This document shows, piece after piece, positions 33,957 to 42,075 of a DNA stretch of 64,000 bases. The position numbers and the translations under genes were made by a program. The stretch is from the NCBI RefSeq assembly GCF_000717715.1, contig NZ_JOAI01000019.1:90928-154927 (forward strand), in the 5' to 3' direction. Below the pieces are notes generated by a model that saw only the letters and a program-made list of their open reading frames with translations, was not told the origin of the DNA and searched no databases. The first letter of the stretch is position 1; each line of letters starts with the position of its first letter. The DNA comes from Streptomyces sp. NRRL B-24484. GTDB lineage: Bacteria; Actinomycetota; Actinomycetes; Streptomycetales; Streptomycetaceae.

Positions 33957-35167
33957 TCGACTACGCGGCGGTCTTCCGGGCCCTGCCCGGCATGGTCGCG
34001 CTGCTCACCCCGGACCTGGTGTACGCGGACGCGAACGAGGAGTTCCTGCGCCTCTCCGGCCGGACCCGCGACGGCCTCGTCGGCCGGTACCTGTTCGACG
34101 TGTTCCCGGACAATCCGAACGATCCCGAGGCCACCGGGGCACGCAACCTGGAGGCCTCGCTGCACCGCGTGCTGGCGACCGGTGAGCGCGACACGATGGC
34201 GCTCCAGCGCTACGACGTCCAGAGCCTGGAGCGGCCCGGCGAGTGGCAGGAGCGCTACTGGAGCCCGGTCAACGCGCCCGTCCTCGGGCCCGACGGCCGG
34301 GTGGAGCTGCTGGTGCACCGGGTCGAGGAGATCACGGAACTGATCAGCGCCCACGGCCTGCCCGAGGGGAACCGCGCCCGCGTCCTGGAGGCCGAGCTCT
34401 ACACCAGGGCCCGCGAACTCCAGGAGCTGAACGAGCGGCTGCGCGAGGCCCACGCCCGCGAACGGGAGGTCGCGCTCGCCCTGCAGGCGGCGATGCTGCC
34501 GGACCCCGCGCCGCTCGACCTGGTGCGGGCGGCCGTGCGGTACCGGCCCGCGGTCGGCACCCTCAACGTGTGCGGTGACTGGTACGACCTGGTCGCCCTG
34601 CCCCGGGACCGGACGGCGGTCGCCGTCGGCGACGTCGTCGGGCACGGGCTCGCCGCCGCCGGGGTCATGGGCCAGCTCCGCAGCGCGCTCAGCGCGGCCT
34701 CGCGGGTCACCGAAGGCCCGGCGCAGTCCCTGGAGGTGCTCGGCCTGTACTCGCGCTCCGTCGACGGCGCGGAGAACACCACCGCCGCGACCGCCTTCAT
34801 CGACCACGCCGTCGGCACGATCACCTACAGCAGCGCCGGCCACCCGCCGCCGGTGCTGCTGCGGTCCGACGGTTCCTTCGAGTTCCTCGACCGGGCCACC
34901 GACCCGCCGCTCGGCGCCCGGCCCGAACACGTCTCCCGTCCGCAGGCGACCGTCCCCTTCGAGGAGGGCGACACCCTCGTCCTGTACACCGACGGCCTGG
35001 TGGAGCGGCGCCGCGAGGACATCGACGTCGGCCTCGACCGCCTCGCCCGCGCGCTCGCGGCGAGGGCATCCGACCCGCCCGAGGCGTTGGCCGACAGCGT
35101 GCTGGCCGACCTGCTGCCGCCCGGCGGCGCCACCGACGACACGGTCCTCGTGGTCGTCCGGCTCTGA
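33953..35167 (+). CDS. PAS domain plus SpoIIE/PP2C serine phosphatase
   Basis: 404 residues from the GTG at 33953. PAS fold about 5-125 (FRALPGMVALLTPDLVYADA, YLFDVFPDNP). A coiled linker at 130-170 (RARELQELNERLREAHARER) leads into a PP2C/SpoIIE domain about 175-404. Metal-site motifs are CGDWYDLVALP, VAVGDVVGHGLAAAGVMGQL, YSSAGHPPPVL and ATDDTVLVVV. The family dephosphorylates anti-anti-sigma factors or related proteins, activating sigma-factor partner switches. The partner anti-sigma is not adjacent; the HATPase gene at 38635 is the nearest related component. Confidence 0.92.
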   Translation: MIDYAAVFRALPGMVALLTPDLVYADANEEFLRLSGRTRDGLVGRYLFDVFPDNPNDPEATGARNLEASLHRVLATGERDTMALQRYDVQSLERPGEWQERYWSPVNAPVLGPDGRVELLVHRVEEITELISAHGLPEGNRARVLEAELYTRARELQELNERLREAHAREREVALALQAAMLPDPAPLDLVRAAVRYRPAVGTLNVCGDWYDLVALPRDRTAVAVGDVVGHGLAAAGVMGQLRSALSAASRVTEGPAQSLEVLGLYSRSVDGAENTTAATAFIDHAVGTITYSSAGHPPPVLLRSDGSFEFLDRATDPPLGARPEHVSRPQATVPFEEGDTLVLYTDGLVERRREDIDVGLDRLARALAARASDPPEALADSVLADLLPPGGATDDTVLVVVRL

Positions 35168-35322
35168 CGGGCCCGCCCGGCCGGGGAGTGACGCCGCCTC
35201 AGCCGGCGGGGGAGCGGGGTGTGCCGCAGGTCGTCACCGGCCGGTCCCCGCCGGGGTGCTCGACGTGGTGCAGCCGGTTGTCCGGACCGGGGAAGAACGT
35301 CGACACCCGGCCGCTCTCCGTC

Positions 35323-35364
35323 CCGTCCCGTCCCGGTGCGGTGCGGTGCGCCGGGACGGGACGG
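35323..35364 (+). terminator. Terminator after the SpoIIE gene
   Basis: CCGTCCCGTCCCGG (35323-35336) pairs perfectly with CCGGGACGGGACGG (35351-35364) across a 14-base loop made of TGCGG repeats. It lies in the 35168-35533 gap. The gap also has GGGCCGGACGGCCC at 35431, a weak DosR-box-like sequence I do not claim as a site. Confidence 0.7.
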
Positions 35365-35533
35365 ACGGCGGTCTTCACGGCGGTCCTCCGTCCCCGCGGC
35401 CCCCGGCCGGTGCCCGGTCCCTCCCCTGCCGGGCCGGACGGCCCTGGCGGTCGGGCCGGGGGGCGAGGAACGTGGAACGGGAGAGACAGCGGCCGTCCGC
35501 GCGACGCCGCAGGGCCGGACCGAGGGAGCCGCC

Positions 35534-38278
35534 ATGTCCGTCACCGAGCCGCCGGTGTCCGCGGCGGAGGCACTGCTCGCCGACGGGACGACCGTCCTCG
35601 TCCGGCCCGTCGGGCCCGGCGACCGGGAGGCCGTCCTGGAGCTGCACGAACACGGGATGTCCGAGGAGAGCCGCCGGATGCGGTTCCTCGGCACGAGCCG
35701 CCGGGCTCCCCGTGCGGTCGCCGACCGGCTGTGCGGCCCGGGCCGCGCCGAGGTGCTGGCGCTCGGCGCCTGGGCGGCCGACGAGCTGGTGGGGGAGGCG
35801 GACTGCCAGACCGTCGACGAGGCCGGCGGCACCGCCGAGCTGGCGATGGCCGTCGCCGACGCCTGGCACCACCGCGGCGTCGGCACCCTGCTCGTCGAGC
35901 ACCTCGTCCACGCCGCCCGCAAGCGCGGCGTCCACGAGTTCGTCGCCGACACGCTGGCCGGCAACCGGGCCGTCCACAAGGTCTTCTCCGACCTCGGGCT
36001 GCCCGTCCACCGGCACCTCGACCACGGCGAGGTCCGGGTGCGCGTCCCGCTCGACGAGGACGACGAGGGGTACCTCGGCGCCGTCGACGAGCGCGGCCGG
36101 ACGGCCGACCTGGCCAGCCTCGCCGCGCTGCTGCGCCCGCGGTCGGTCGCCGTCGTCGGCGCGTCCCGCCGCGCCGGATCGGTGGGCCGCACCGTGCTGC
36201 TGAAGCTCCGCCGGGGCGGCTTCACCGGGCCGGTGTGGGCCGTGAACCCGCACACCGGGGTGATCGCCGGCGAGCCCGCCTACCCGGGGATCGCCGTCCT
36301 GCCCGGAGTGCCCGAGCTCGCCGTACTGGCCGTGCCGCCGTCGGCGGTGCCCGGTGCGGCCGAGGAGTGCGGACGGGCGGGCACGAAGGCGCTCGTGGTG
36401 CTCGCCTCCGGCCTGGACGCCGCGCAGGCACGGCAGCTGGTGCAGAGCTGCCGGCGCCACAGCATGCGCCTGGTGGGGCCGAACAGCCTCGGCATCGCCC
36501 AGACCGACCCGGACGTCCGGCTGGACGCGGAGTTCGGCGGCGCCTTCCCGCTGCCCGGCACCGCCGGGGTCGCCGTGCAGTCCGGCGGTGTGGGCATCGC
36601 CCTGCTGGAACGCCTCGCCTGGCTGGGCATCGGCGTCTCCGCCTTCGTCTCACTCGGCGACAAGTACGACGTCAGCGGCAACGACCTGCTGCAGTGGTGG
36701 GAGAGCGACGGCCGGACGGACCTGGCTCTGCTGCACCTGGAGTCCTTCGGCAGCCCGCGGGCCTTCGCCAGAACGGCCCGGCGCGTCACCCGGACGCTGC
36801 CCGTGCTGACCGTCGACGCCGGGCGCTCCGACGCCGGCCGGCGCGGCGCCGCCTCGCACACCGCCGCCGCCGCGACCCCGACCGTCACCCGGGAGACGCT
36901 CTTCCGCCGGGCCGGGATCACCGCCACGCACAGCATCGCCGAACTCGTCGAGGCCGCCGCCCTGCTCCACGCCCAGCCGCTGCCCGACGGACGCGGGCGC
37001 GTCGCGGTGGTCTCCAACGCCGGCGGGATCGGCATCCTCGCCGCCGACGCCTGCGCCGAGGCCGGGCTCGAACTGCCGGCGCTGCCCGCGGACACCGTCG
37101 CCGAACTGCGCGGCCTGCTGCCCGCCGGGGCCGGGACGGCCAACCCGGTCGACACCACCGCGGCCGTCGGCCCGGCCGCCCTCGGGGCCTGCCTCGACGC
37201 GCTCGCCCGGGCCGACACCGTCGACGCCCTGCTGGTCTGCCTGGTGCCGACCGCGCTCGTCCAGGAGGACGCCGACCAGCCGCTGCACGCCCTGCTCGAC
37301 GGCCCCGGCCGCCGACGGCTGCCGGTCGCCGCCGTCCTGCTGGACCAGGAGATGCCCGTCCGCTACCGGACCTGTGCGGACGGCGGACGGCTGCCGACCT
37401 ACACGGACCCGGCCGCAGCCGCCCGGGCCCTCGCCCACGCCCGGGACCGCGCACGCTGGCTCGCCGAACCGCCCTCCGCCCCCGCCGCCCCGCCGGCCGC
37501 CGACACCGCCGGTGCCCGCCACCTGGTCGAGGCCTTCCTGACCGCCCACCCCGACGGAGGCTGGCTCGACCCCGGGACCACCACCGACCTGCTCGACCGC
37601 TACCGGCTGCCGCTCGCCACCGCCGTCCTGGCACGGAGCGAGGACGAGGCCGCCGAAGCCGCCCGGCGGCTGCGCCCGCTCGGCCACGAGGGGCGCCTTG
37701 CGGCCAAGGCGTACTGGCCCGGGCAGGTGCACAAGAGCGCCGAGGGCGCCGTCCGCCTCGGCATCGCCGACGAGGCCGGGGCGCGGGAGTGCTACCGGGA
37801 GTTCCACGACCGCTTCGGCGACCGGACGGCCGGCGTGCTGTTCCAGCCCCTGGCCGCACCCGGCCTGGAACTGCTGGTCGGCGCCGTGCAGGACGAGGTG
37901 TTCGGCCCACTCGTCCTGCTCGGCCTGGGCGGCACCGCGACCGACGTCCTCGCCGACCGCACCACCCGCTTCGCCCCGCTGACCGAACGCGACCTGGAGA
38001 CCATGCCCGCCGACCTCCGGGCCGCCCCGCTGGTGCTCGGACACCCGGGCGCGCCGGGGGCCGACCCGGCCGGGCTCCGCGGGGTGCTCGCCGCCGTCTC
38101 CGCCCTCGCCTGCGACCTGCCGCAGGCCGTCGAGGTGGACCTCAACCCGCTGATCGCCCGGCCCGACGGCGTCCTGTGCGTCGACGCCCGGGTCCGGATC
38201 GAGCCCAGGCCGTCCTTCGACCCGTACCTGCGGCGGCTGCGCCGCCCGGCCCTCGCCGGGGAGGCGGACGGGCCCTGA
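35534..38278 (+). CDS. GNAT acetyltransferase fused to NDP-forming acyl-CoA synthetase
   Basis: 914 residues from the ATG at 35534. GNAT domain about 15-175 (AVADAWHHRGVGTLLVEHLV is the acetyl-CoA-binding motif). CoA-binding/ligase halves about 195-640 (LRPRSVAVVGASRRAGSVGR, GVAVQSGGVGIALLE, VSNAGGIGILAADA). ATP-grasp about 700-900 (GRLAAKAYWPGQVHKSAEGA, VEVDLNPLIARPDGV). H442 in GAASHTAAAAT aligns with the phosphorylated His of ADP-forming acetyl-CoA synthetases. Homologues are protein lysine acetyltransferases (Pat) that tune acetyl-CoA synthetase; in anoxia an ADP-forming reaction could also yield ATP from acetyl-CoA. Which applies is open. Confidence 0.9.
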   Translation: MSVTEPPVSAAEALLADGTTVLVRPVGPGDREAVLELHEHGMSEESRRMRFLGTSRRAPRAVADRLCGPGRAEVLALGAWAADELVGEADCQTVDEAGGTAELAMAVADAWHHRGVGTLLVEHLVHAARKRGVHEFVADTLAGNRAVHKVFSDLGLPVHRHLDHGEVRVRVPLDEDDEGYLGAVDERGRTADLASLAALLRPRSVAVVGASRRAGSVGRTVLLKLRRGGFTGPVWAVNPHTGVIAGEPAYPGIAVLPGVPELAVLAVPPSAVPGAAEECGRAGTKALVVLASGLDAAQARQLVQSCRRHSMRLVGPNSLGIAQTDPDVRLDAEFGGAFPLPGTAGVAVQSGGVGIALLERLAWLGIGVSAFVSLGDKYDVSGNDLLQWWESDGRTDLALLHLESFGSPRAFARTARRVTRTLPVLTVDAGRSDAGRRGAASHTAAAATPTVTRETLFRRAGITATHSIAELVEAAALLHAQPLPDGRGRVAVVSNAGGIGILAADACAEAGLELPALPADTVAELRGLLPAGAGTANPVDTTAAVGPAALGACLDALARADTVDALLVCLVPTALVQEDADQPLHALLDGPGRRRLPVAAVLLDQEMPVRYRTCADGGRLPTYTDPAAAARALAHARDRARWLAEPPSAPAAPPAADTAGARHLVEAFLTAHPDGGWLDPGTTTDLLDRYRLPLATAVLARSEDEAAEAARRLRPLGHEGRLAAKAYWPGQVHKSAEGAVRLGIADEAGARECYREFHDRFGDRTAGVLFQPLAAPGLELLVGAVQDEVFGPLVLLGLGGTATDVLADRTTRFAPLTERDLETMPADLRAAPLVLGHPGAPGADPAGLRGVLAAVSALACDLPQAVEVDLNPLIARPDGVLCVDARVRIEPRPSFDPYLRRLRRPALAGEADGP

Positions 38279-38323
38279 GGACGGCGGGCGGCGGGCGGCG
38301 GCCCGGCAGCGGTGGACGGTGCC

Positions 38324-38363
38324 GGCCCCACCGACGGTCCCGGGTGGCACCGTCGGTGGGGCC
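38324..38363 (+). terminator. Terminator after the GNAT-synthetase gene
   Basis: GGCCCCACCGACGGT (38324-38338) and ACCGTCGGTGGGGCC (38349-38363), perfect 15-bp arms, 10-base loop. Confidence 0.8.
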
Positions 38364-38480
38364 GCCCGACCCGGGCCGCGGACCGTCCGGCCCTGGCGCC
38401 CCGCGCCGCCCGGAACGGACGCTGGAAGGGAGGCCGGCCCGTCGGCGCCCCGGCCGGGACGTCCGAGGGAGTGACCGGAC

Positions 38481-38693
38481 ATGAAGGCTCTGACGTACCA
38501 CGGACCGGGCCGCCGCCTCTGGGACGAGGTCCCCGACCCCGTCCTCGCCGATCCCGAGGACGCGACCGTCCGGGTCGACGCGGTGACCGTCTGCGGCACC
38601 GACCTGCACATCCTCAAGGGCGACGTCCCGGAGGTCACCGAGGGCCGGATCCTCGGCCACCGGGCCGCCGGGGCGGGTGGAAGCAGGCGGTGA
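38481..38693 (+). pseudogene. 5' fragment of a zinc-dependent alcohol dehydrogenase
   Basis: Starts MKALTYHGPGRRLWDEVPDP and keeps the first catalytic zinc ligand region (VTVCGTDLHILKGDVPEV). Homology to medium-chain zinc ADHs stops at GRILGH near position 38,665, after about 60 residues instead of about 350. The frame then runs into the antisense 3' end of the HATPase gene and ends AAGAGGSRR. The cofactor fold and all other zinc ligands are lost. Probably a deletion or rearrangement joined the two genes here. In related dormancy clusters an intact ADH is common. Confidence 0.75.
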
Positions 38694-39075
38694 CGGTCTT
38701 GCCCCGCGCGTCGGGGCGGGTCAGCCACGCGTCCGCGAGGGCGTCGACCAGGTGCATGCCGCGGCCCGAGGTGGCCTCGGCCGAGGCCTCGCGCGGGCGC
38801 GGCAGCTGCGGCGAGTCGTCGTGGACGCTGACGTACAGACAGGTGCCGTCCCAGGTCAGGGCGATGTCGGCGTCGCTGCGGGCATGCACGTGCGCGTTGG
38901 TGATGAGTTCGGAGACGGTCAGCACGACGGCGTCGGCGACCTCCGGCGCGTGTCTCGTCCAGCCGAGCTCGTCGAGGTGGCGGCGCGCCCAGCTGCGCCC
39001 CGCGCGGACACCGCTGGCGATCGGCAGCGTACGGGCCCAGCCCATCGCCTTCAGCGCGTTCCCGTGCTCGTCCAT
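38635..39075 (-). CDS. HATPase_c anti-sigma/serine-kinase-like protein
   Basis: 146 residues from the ATG at 39075. Bergerat-fold ATP site: VLTVSELITNAHVHARSDAD (N-box), VHDDSPQLP (G1-like, usually DDGP) and GRGMHLVDALADAW (G2). This is the short RsbW/SpoIIAB-like kind abundant in streptomycetes. Such proteins bind sigma factors or phosphorylate anti-anti-sigma proteins, opposing SpoIIE phosphatases. The C-terminal tail (PPRRPGGRGSGPR) extends into the truncated alcohol dehydrogenase on the other strand, so its natural end may have been replaced. Confidence 0.8.
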   Translation of the reverse strand: MDEHGNALKAMGWARTLPIASGVRAGRSWARRHLDELGWTRHAPEVADAVVLTVSELITNAHVHARSDADIALTWDGTCLYVSVHDDSPQLPRPREASAEATSGRGMHLVDALADAWLTRPDARGKTVTACFHPPRRPGGRGSGPR

Positions 39076-39185
39076 GCCCCGCCTCCCGCGTCGCCTCGTG
39101 TGGGACCGGCTGCCCGGCTTTCCCGCCCGCACACCCTCCCGTGTACCCCTGCGGGCCTTCCCCGGCCGGTGCGGCCCCGTCGCCG

Positions 39186-39400
39186 GGGCGTGCCCGGACA
39201 TGGACCTGCGGAGCCTGTGGGGCCGTCCTCGACCGGGACATCAACGCGGCGGTCAACGTCGCCAGGGCCGCCGGACTGGCAGTGTCAGCCTGTCGAGCGC
39301 AGGTAAGACGGGCATCCGTGCCCGCGCAGCGCAGTGAAGCAGGAACCCACCCGAAGCCCTCACCCATCCGGTGGGAGCAGGCGGGCCTGCATCTACGTCT
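39186..39400 (+). mobile_element. IS200/IS605-type TnpB C-terminal remnant
   Basis: In one frame: ARTWTCGACGAVLDRDINAA, then VNVARAAGLAVSACRAQVRR and SEAGTHPKPSP. This is the last part of TnpB: the second CxxC of its zinc finger and the RuvC-III DRDxNAA motif. The N-terminal 85-90 percent, including the other RuvC acidic residues and first Cys pair, is gone, so it is inactive. No tnpA is nearby. The scar lies directly beside the rearranged alcohol dehydrogenase/HATPase junction. Confidence 0.75.
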
Positions 39401-39499
39401 AGGCGGCGCTGGTCAACCTGAGCACGTACCGGGTGGCCGCGGGCGGTTTCAACCAGGAGGTCAGGGTCTGCTGACCCGGGCCCGAACACCGTCCCCGGA

Positions 39500-39519
39500 G
39501 ACCGCCCCCGGGGGCGGTC
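39500..39519. terminator. 20-bp perfect palindrome before the DUF1206 gene end
   Basis: GACCGCCCCCGGGGGCGGTC, 13 bp past the stop of the minus-strand DUF1206 gene. Probable terminator; it may also end the TnpB remnant transcript. Confidence 0.65.
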
Positions 39520-39532
39520 GGCGCGCGGCCGC

Positions 39533-40348
39533 TCACAGCCGGCGCCAGCGGGCCGAGGCGAAGGAGAACACGCCGAACAGCACCAGCCCCGCTGCGACGG
39601 CCACGAGCAGCCACGGGCCGGCCGCGCCCGAGGCGAACGAGCGGAGGGTGTCGTCCATGCCCCTCGCCCGCCCGGGATCGAACCGGGCCGCGGCCACCAG
39701 CACGAACACCCCCGCGGCCCCGAAGACCGCCCCGCGGGCGAGGTTGCCCGCCACGCCGGTGACGGTCACCGCCGTCCGCACCCGCCGCCGCATCGCGCCG
39801 GTCTCCAGCTTCCGCAGGAAGCGGCGCTGCACCGCACGCACCGCGACGGCGAGCCCGGCGCCCAGCAGCACGGCACCGGCGGCGGCCACCACGTACCGTC
39901 CGCCGGGGCGGCCCATCACGGCGGCCGTCCAGTCACGGGAGGCCGCGTCGCTGCTCGAACCCTCGCCGGCGCCGGCGGCGAACCGCAGCGTCCCCGAGCA
40001 GACGGAGGCGTAGAACACCGCCCGGCCCGCGCACAGCACCCGCGAGGCCGTGCCCGTGCGTCCGGTCTCGCCGAACACGGCCGTCGAGGCCCGCCACAGC
40101 GCCATGCCGGCGAAGCCGACGACCAGCGCCCACAGCACCACCGCCCCGAACGGCTGGGCCGCGATGCGGTGCAGCGCCCCCTGCCGGTCGGCCTCCTCAC
40201 CCCCGCGGTCCAGCGCGATCCCCATCGCCAGCACACCCACCAGGACGTAGACCACTCCGCGGGCGACGAAGCCAGCCCGGCCGGCCGCGCGCAGCACCCG
40301 GCCCCCCGTTCCGCTCCGGACGGTCGAACTGCGGACGGCAGACACCAC
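39533..40348 (-). CDS. DUF1206 membrane protein
   Basis: 271 residues from the GTG at 40348; an adjacent GTG at 40345 is equally possible, and AGGAAGGG lies upstream. Three homologous repeats each begin AGRAGFVARGVVYVLVGVLA-like, at about 14, 105 and 200, with two helices per repeat. This six-helix architecture is DUF1206, common in actinobacteria and of unknown function. The spacer regions carry Ser/Asp-rich loops. No conserved catalytic residues are visible. A 20-bp palindrome sits 19 bp upstream of its start. Confidence 0.85.
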   Translation of the reverse strand: MVSAVRSSTVRSGTGGRVLRAAGRAGFVARGVVYVLVGVLAMGIALDRGGEEADRQGALHRIAAQPFGAVVLWALVVGFAGMALWRASTAVFGETGRTGTASRVLCAGRAVFYASVCSGTLRFAAGAGEGSSSDAASRDWTAAVMGRPGGRYVVAAAGAVLLGAGLAVAVRAVQRRFLRKLETGAMRRRVRTAVTVTGVAGNLARGAVFGAAGVFVLVAAARFDPGRARGMDDTLRSFASGAAGPWLLVAVAAGLVLFGVFSFASARWRRL

Positions 40349-40366
40349 GGCAACCACCCTTCCTCG

Positions 40367-40386
40367 GCCCGGCCGATCGGCCGGGC
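40367..40386. promoter_or_regulatory. 20-bp perfect palindrome upstream of DUF1206 gene
   Basis: GCCCGGCCGATCGGCCGGGC, 19-38 bp upstream of the GTG at 40348. The position suits an operator or a 5'-UTR hairpin; a terminator for the WYL regulator gene upstream is also possible. Confidence 0.5.
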
Positions 40387-40439
40387 GGTCACCGTCGGCC
40401 GTCTGCCCCCTCCCGCGGCCGCCACGCACCGCGCGCGGG

Positions 40440-41372
40440 CTAGCCCGCGTAGTGCGCGGCCAGGGCGCGCACCGTCCCGGCGATGCGGTCGCGCAGTTCG
40501 GCCGGTGCGAGGACCACGACGTCGGTGCCCAGCTTCAGGAACTCGTCGTGGGCGTGGTCGATCGACTCGACGGGGACGCGGGCCTCCGTCCACCCGTCGC
40601 CCGCCCCGGCGGCCACCCCGAGCCTGCGGGCGCCCTCCGGGGTGAGCCGCACCAGTGCCTCGCCGGTGTGCAGCCGGGCCCGGAAGTCCGCCAGGTGGCC
40701 CGCCCAGTACGCGCCCAGGTCGAACCCGTCCGGCACCGTGAACTCCTCGTCCGTCCCGCGGAGTCCGAGGATCTGGTCGACGCGGTACGTGCGGATCCCG
40801 GACGGCCCGCCGGCGACCAGGTACCAGCGCCCCGCCTTGAGGACCAGCCCGTACGGCTCCACCCGCCGCTCGATCTCCTCCGGGGCCCGCCAGCGCCGGT
40901 ACTCCAGCACCACCGCCCGCCGGTCCCACACCGCCGCGGCGACCGCAGCGAGGTGCGGGGTGTCGTCCGGATCGCCGTACCAGCCCGGGGCGTCCAGCAG
41001 GAACCGCTCCTGGACCCGCCCGGCGTGCTCGCGCAACTCCGCGGGCAGTGCGGCCTGCAGCTTCAGCCGGGCGGTGGCGAGCGCCGAGCCGAGACCGAGG
41101 TCGTCGGCCGCACGGGGCAGCGCCGCGAGGAAGGCGGCCTGCGCCTCGTCGGCGGTCAGCCCGGTGAGCCGGGTCCGGTAGCCGTCGACCAGCCGGTAGC
41201 CGCCCGCGTGCCCGGCGTCGCCGTACAGCGGGACGCCGGCGGCGGAGAGGGCCTGGACGTCCCGGTAGACGGTGCGGACGGAGACCTCCAGCTCCTCGGC
41301 CAGTTGCTCGGCCGTCATCCGCCCCCGGTTCTGCAGGAGCAGGAGCAGGGTGACCAGCCGACTCGCGCGCAT
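40440..41372 (-). CDS. YafY-type HTH-WYL transcriptional regulator
   Basis: 310 residues. N-terminal winged helix (LLLLLQNRGRMTAEQLAEEL, VSVRTVYRDVQALSAAGVPL), WYL domain about 140-235 (VVLEYRRWRAPEEIERRVEP, GLVLKAGRWYLVAG) and a WCX C-terminal extension. WYL domains sense nucleotides, DNA or small ligands. It diverges from the NIPSNAP gene at 41429 with only 56 bp between starts. A perfect 8-bp inverted repeat lies in that gap, so it probably represses both promoters. Confidence 0.92.
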   Translation of the reverse strand: MRASRLVTLLLLLQNRGRMTAEQLAEELEVSVRTVYRDVQALSAAGVPLYGDAGHAGGYRLVDGYRTRLTGLTADEAQAAFLAALPRAADDLGLGSALATARLKLQAALPAELREHAGRVQERFLLDAPGWYGDPDDTPHLAAVAAAVWDRRAVVLEYRRWRAPEEIERRVEPYGLVLKAGRWYLVAGGPSGIRTYRVDQILGLRGTDEEFTVPDGFDLGAYWAGHLADFRARLHTGEALVRLTPEGARRLGVAAGAGDGWTEARVPVESIDHAHDEFLKLGTDVVVLAPAELRDRIAGTVRALAAHYAG

Positions 41373-41384
41373 GCCGCCCAGTAT

Positions 41385-41407
41385 CCCCTGACGGTCGATG
41401 TCAGGGG
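41385..41407. promoter_or_regulatory. Operator-like inverted repeat CCCCTGAC-N7-GTCAGGGG
   Basis: Perfect 8-bp arms (41385-41392, 41400-41407) in the 56-bp divergent region between the WYL regulator and the NIPSNAP gene. A TAGCCT (41415-41420) just before the NIPSNAP ATG looks like its -10, so the arm at 41400 covers the promoter. Confidence 0.7.
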
Positions 41408-41428
41408 AGGGCCCCTAGCCTGCGGGGC

Positions 41429-41998
41429 ATGAACGACTTCACCCGGTCGGAGTCCGTCGTCGAACTCCGCCAGTACACCCTGCGTCCCGGCGCCCGCGAG
41501 ACCCTGATCGAGCTCTTCGAGCGCGAGTTCGTGACCGGCCAGCAGGCGGTGGGCATCACCGTCGGCGGGCGGTTCCGCGACCTCGACGACCCGGACCGCT
41601 TCGTCTGGCTGCGGGCCTTCCCCGACCTGGCCCGTCGCCGCCGCTCGCTGGAGGCCTTCTACGACGGCCCGGTCTGGCGGGCGCACCGCGACGCGGCCAA
41701 CGCCACGATGATCGACAGCAACGACGTGCACCTGCTGCGCGGCCCCGGCTTCACCCCCGCCCCGGCCGCCCGGCCGGTGCTCCTCACCCTCTGCCGACCC
41801 GCCGACCCGGCCGCCTTCGACGCCTACGCCGCCCGGCACCTCGGCCCGGCCCACGCCGTGCACCGCACCGAGCACGCCGCGAACGACTTCCCGCGGCTGC
41901 CGGTCCGCACCGGCGAGGACGTCCGGGTCTGGTTCGGCCCGGCCGAGCCGCCGCCCTGGCCGACCCGGCTGCTGCGGCTGGACCCGGTGACGGCGTGA
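41429..41998 (+). CDS. NIPSNAP-family protein
   Basis: 189 residues. Opens VVELRQYTLRPGARETLIEL, the NIPSNAP ferredoxin-like signature, with FVWLRAFPDLARRRRSLEAF. A second, weaker half follows (AFDAYAARHLGPAHAVHRTE), so it is a two-repeat dimeric alpha/beta-barrel type. These domains occur in monooxygenase-like or stress proteins; the substrate is unknown. The closeness of a putative -10 (TAGCCT) to the ATG suggests a leaderless or very short leader mRNA. Controlled by the divergent WYL regulator (inferred). Confidence 0.88.
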   Translation: MNDFTRSESVVELRQYTLRPGARETLIELFEREFVTGQQAVGITVGGRFRDLDDPDRFVWLRAFPDLARRRRSLEAFYDGPVWRAHRDAANATMIDSNDVHLLRGPGFTPAPAARPVLLTLCRPADPAAFDAYAARHLGPAHAVHRTEHAANDFPRLPVRTGEDVRVWFGPAEPPPWPTRLLRLDPVTA

Positions 41999-42004
41999 GG
42001 GTCC

Positions 42005-42044
42005 GACGGCGTGACGGCGTGACGGCGTGACGGCGCGACGGCGG
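42005..42044. repeat. Five 8-bp tandem repeats (GACGGCGT)
   Basis: Immediately after the NIPSNAP stop codon: GACGGCGT three times, GACGGCGC, GACGGCGG. The unit also matches the end of the gene itself (GTGACGGCGTGA), suggesting slippage-driven growth. Confidence 0.8.
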
Positions 42045-42075
42045 TCCCGGTGCGGCGGACGGGCGGCCGCCCGGG

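Noticed and set aside
35431..35444. GGGCCGGACGGCCC as a fifth DosR-like box upstream of the GNAT-synthetase
   Set aside because: Lacks the GGGAC/GTCCC asymmetry of the other sites and such G/C palindromes are common here.
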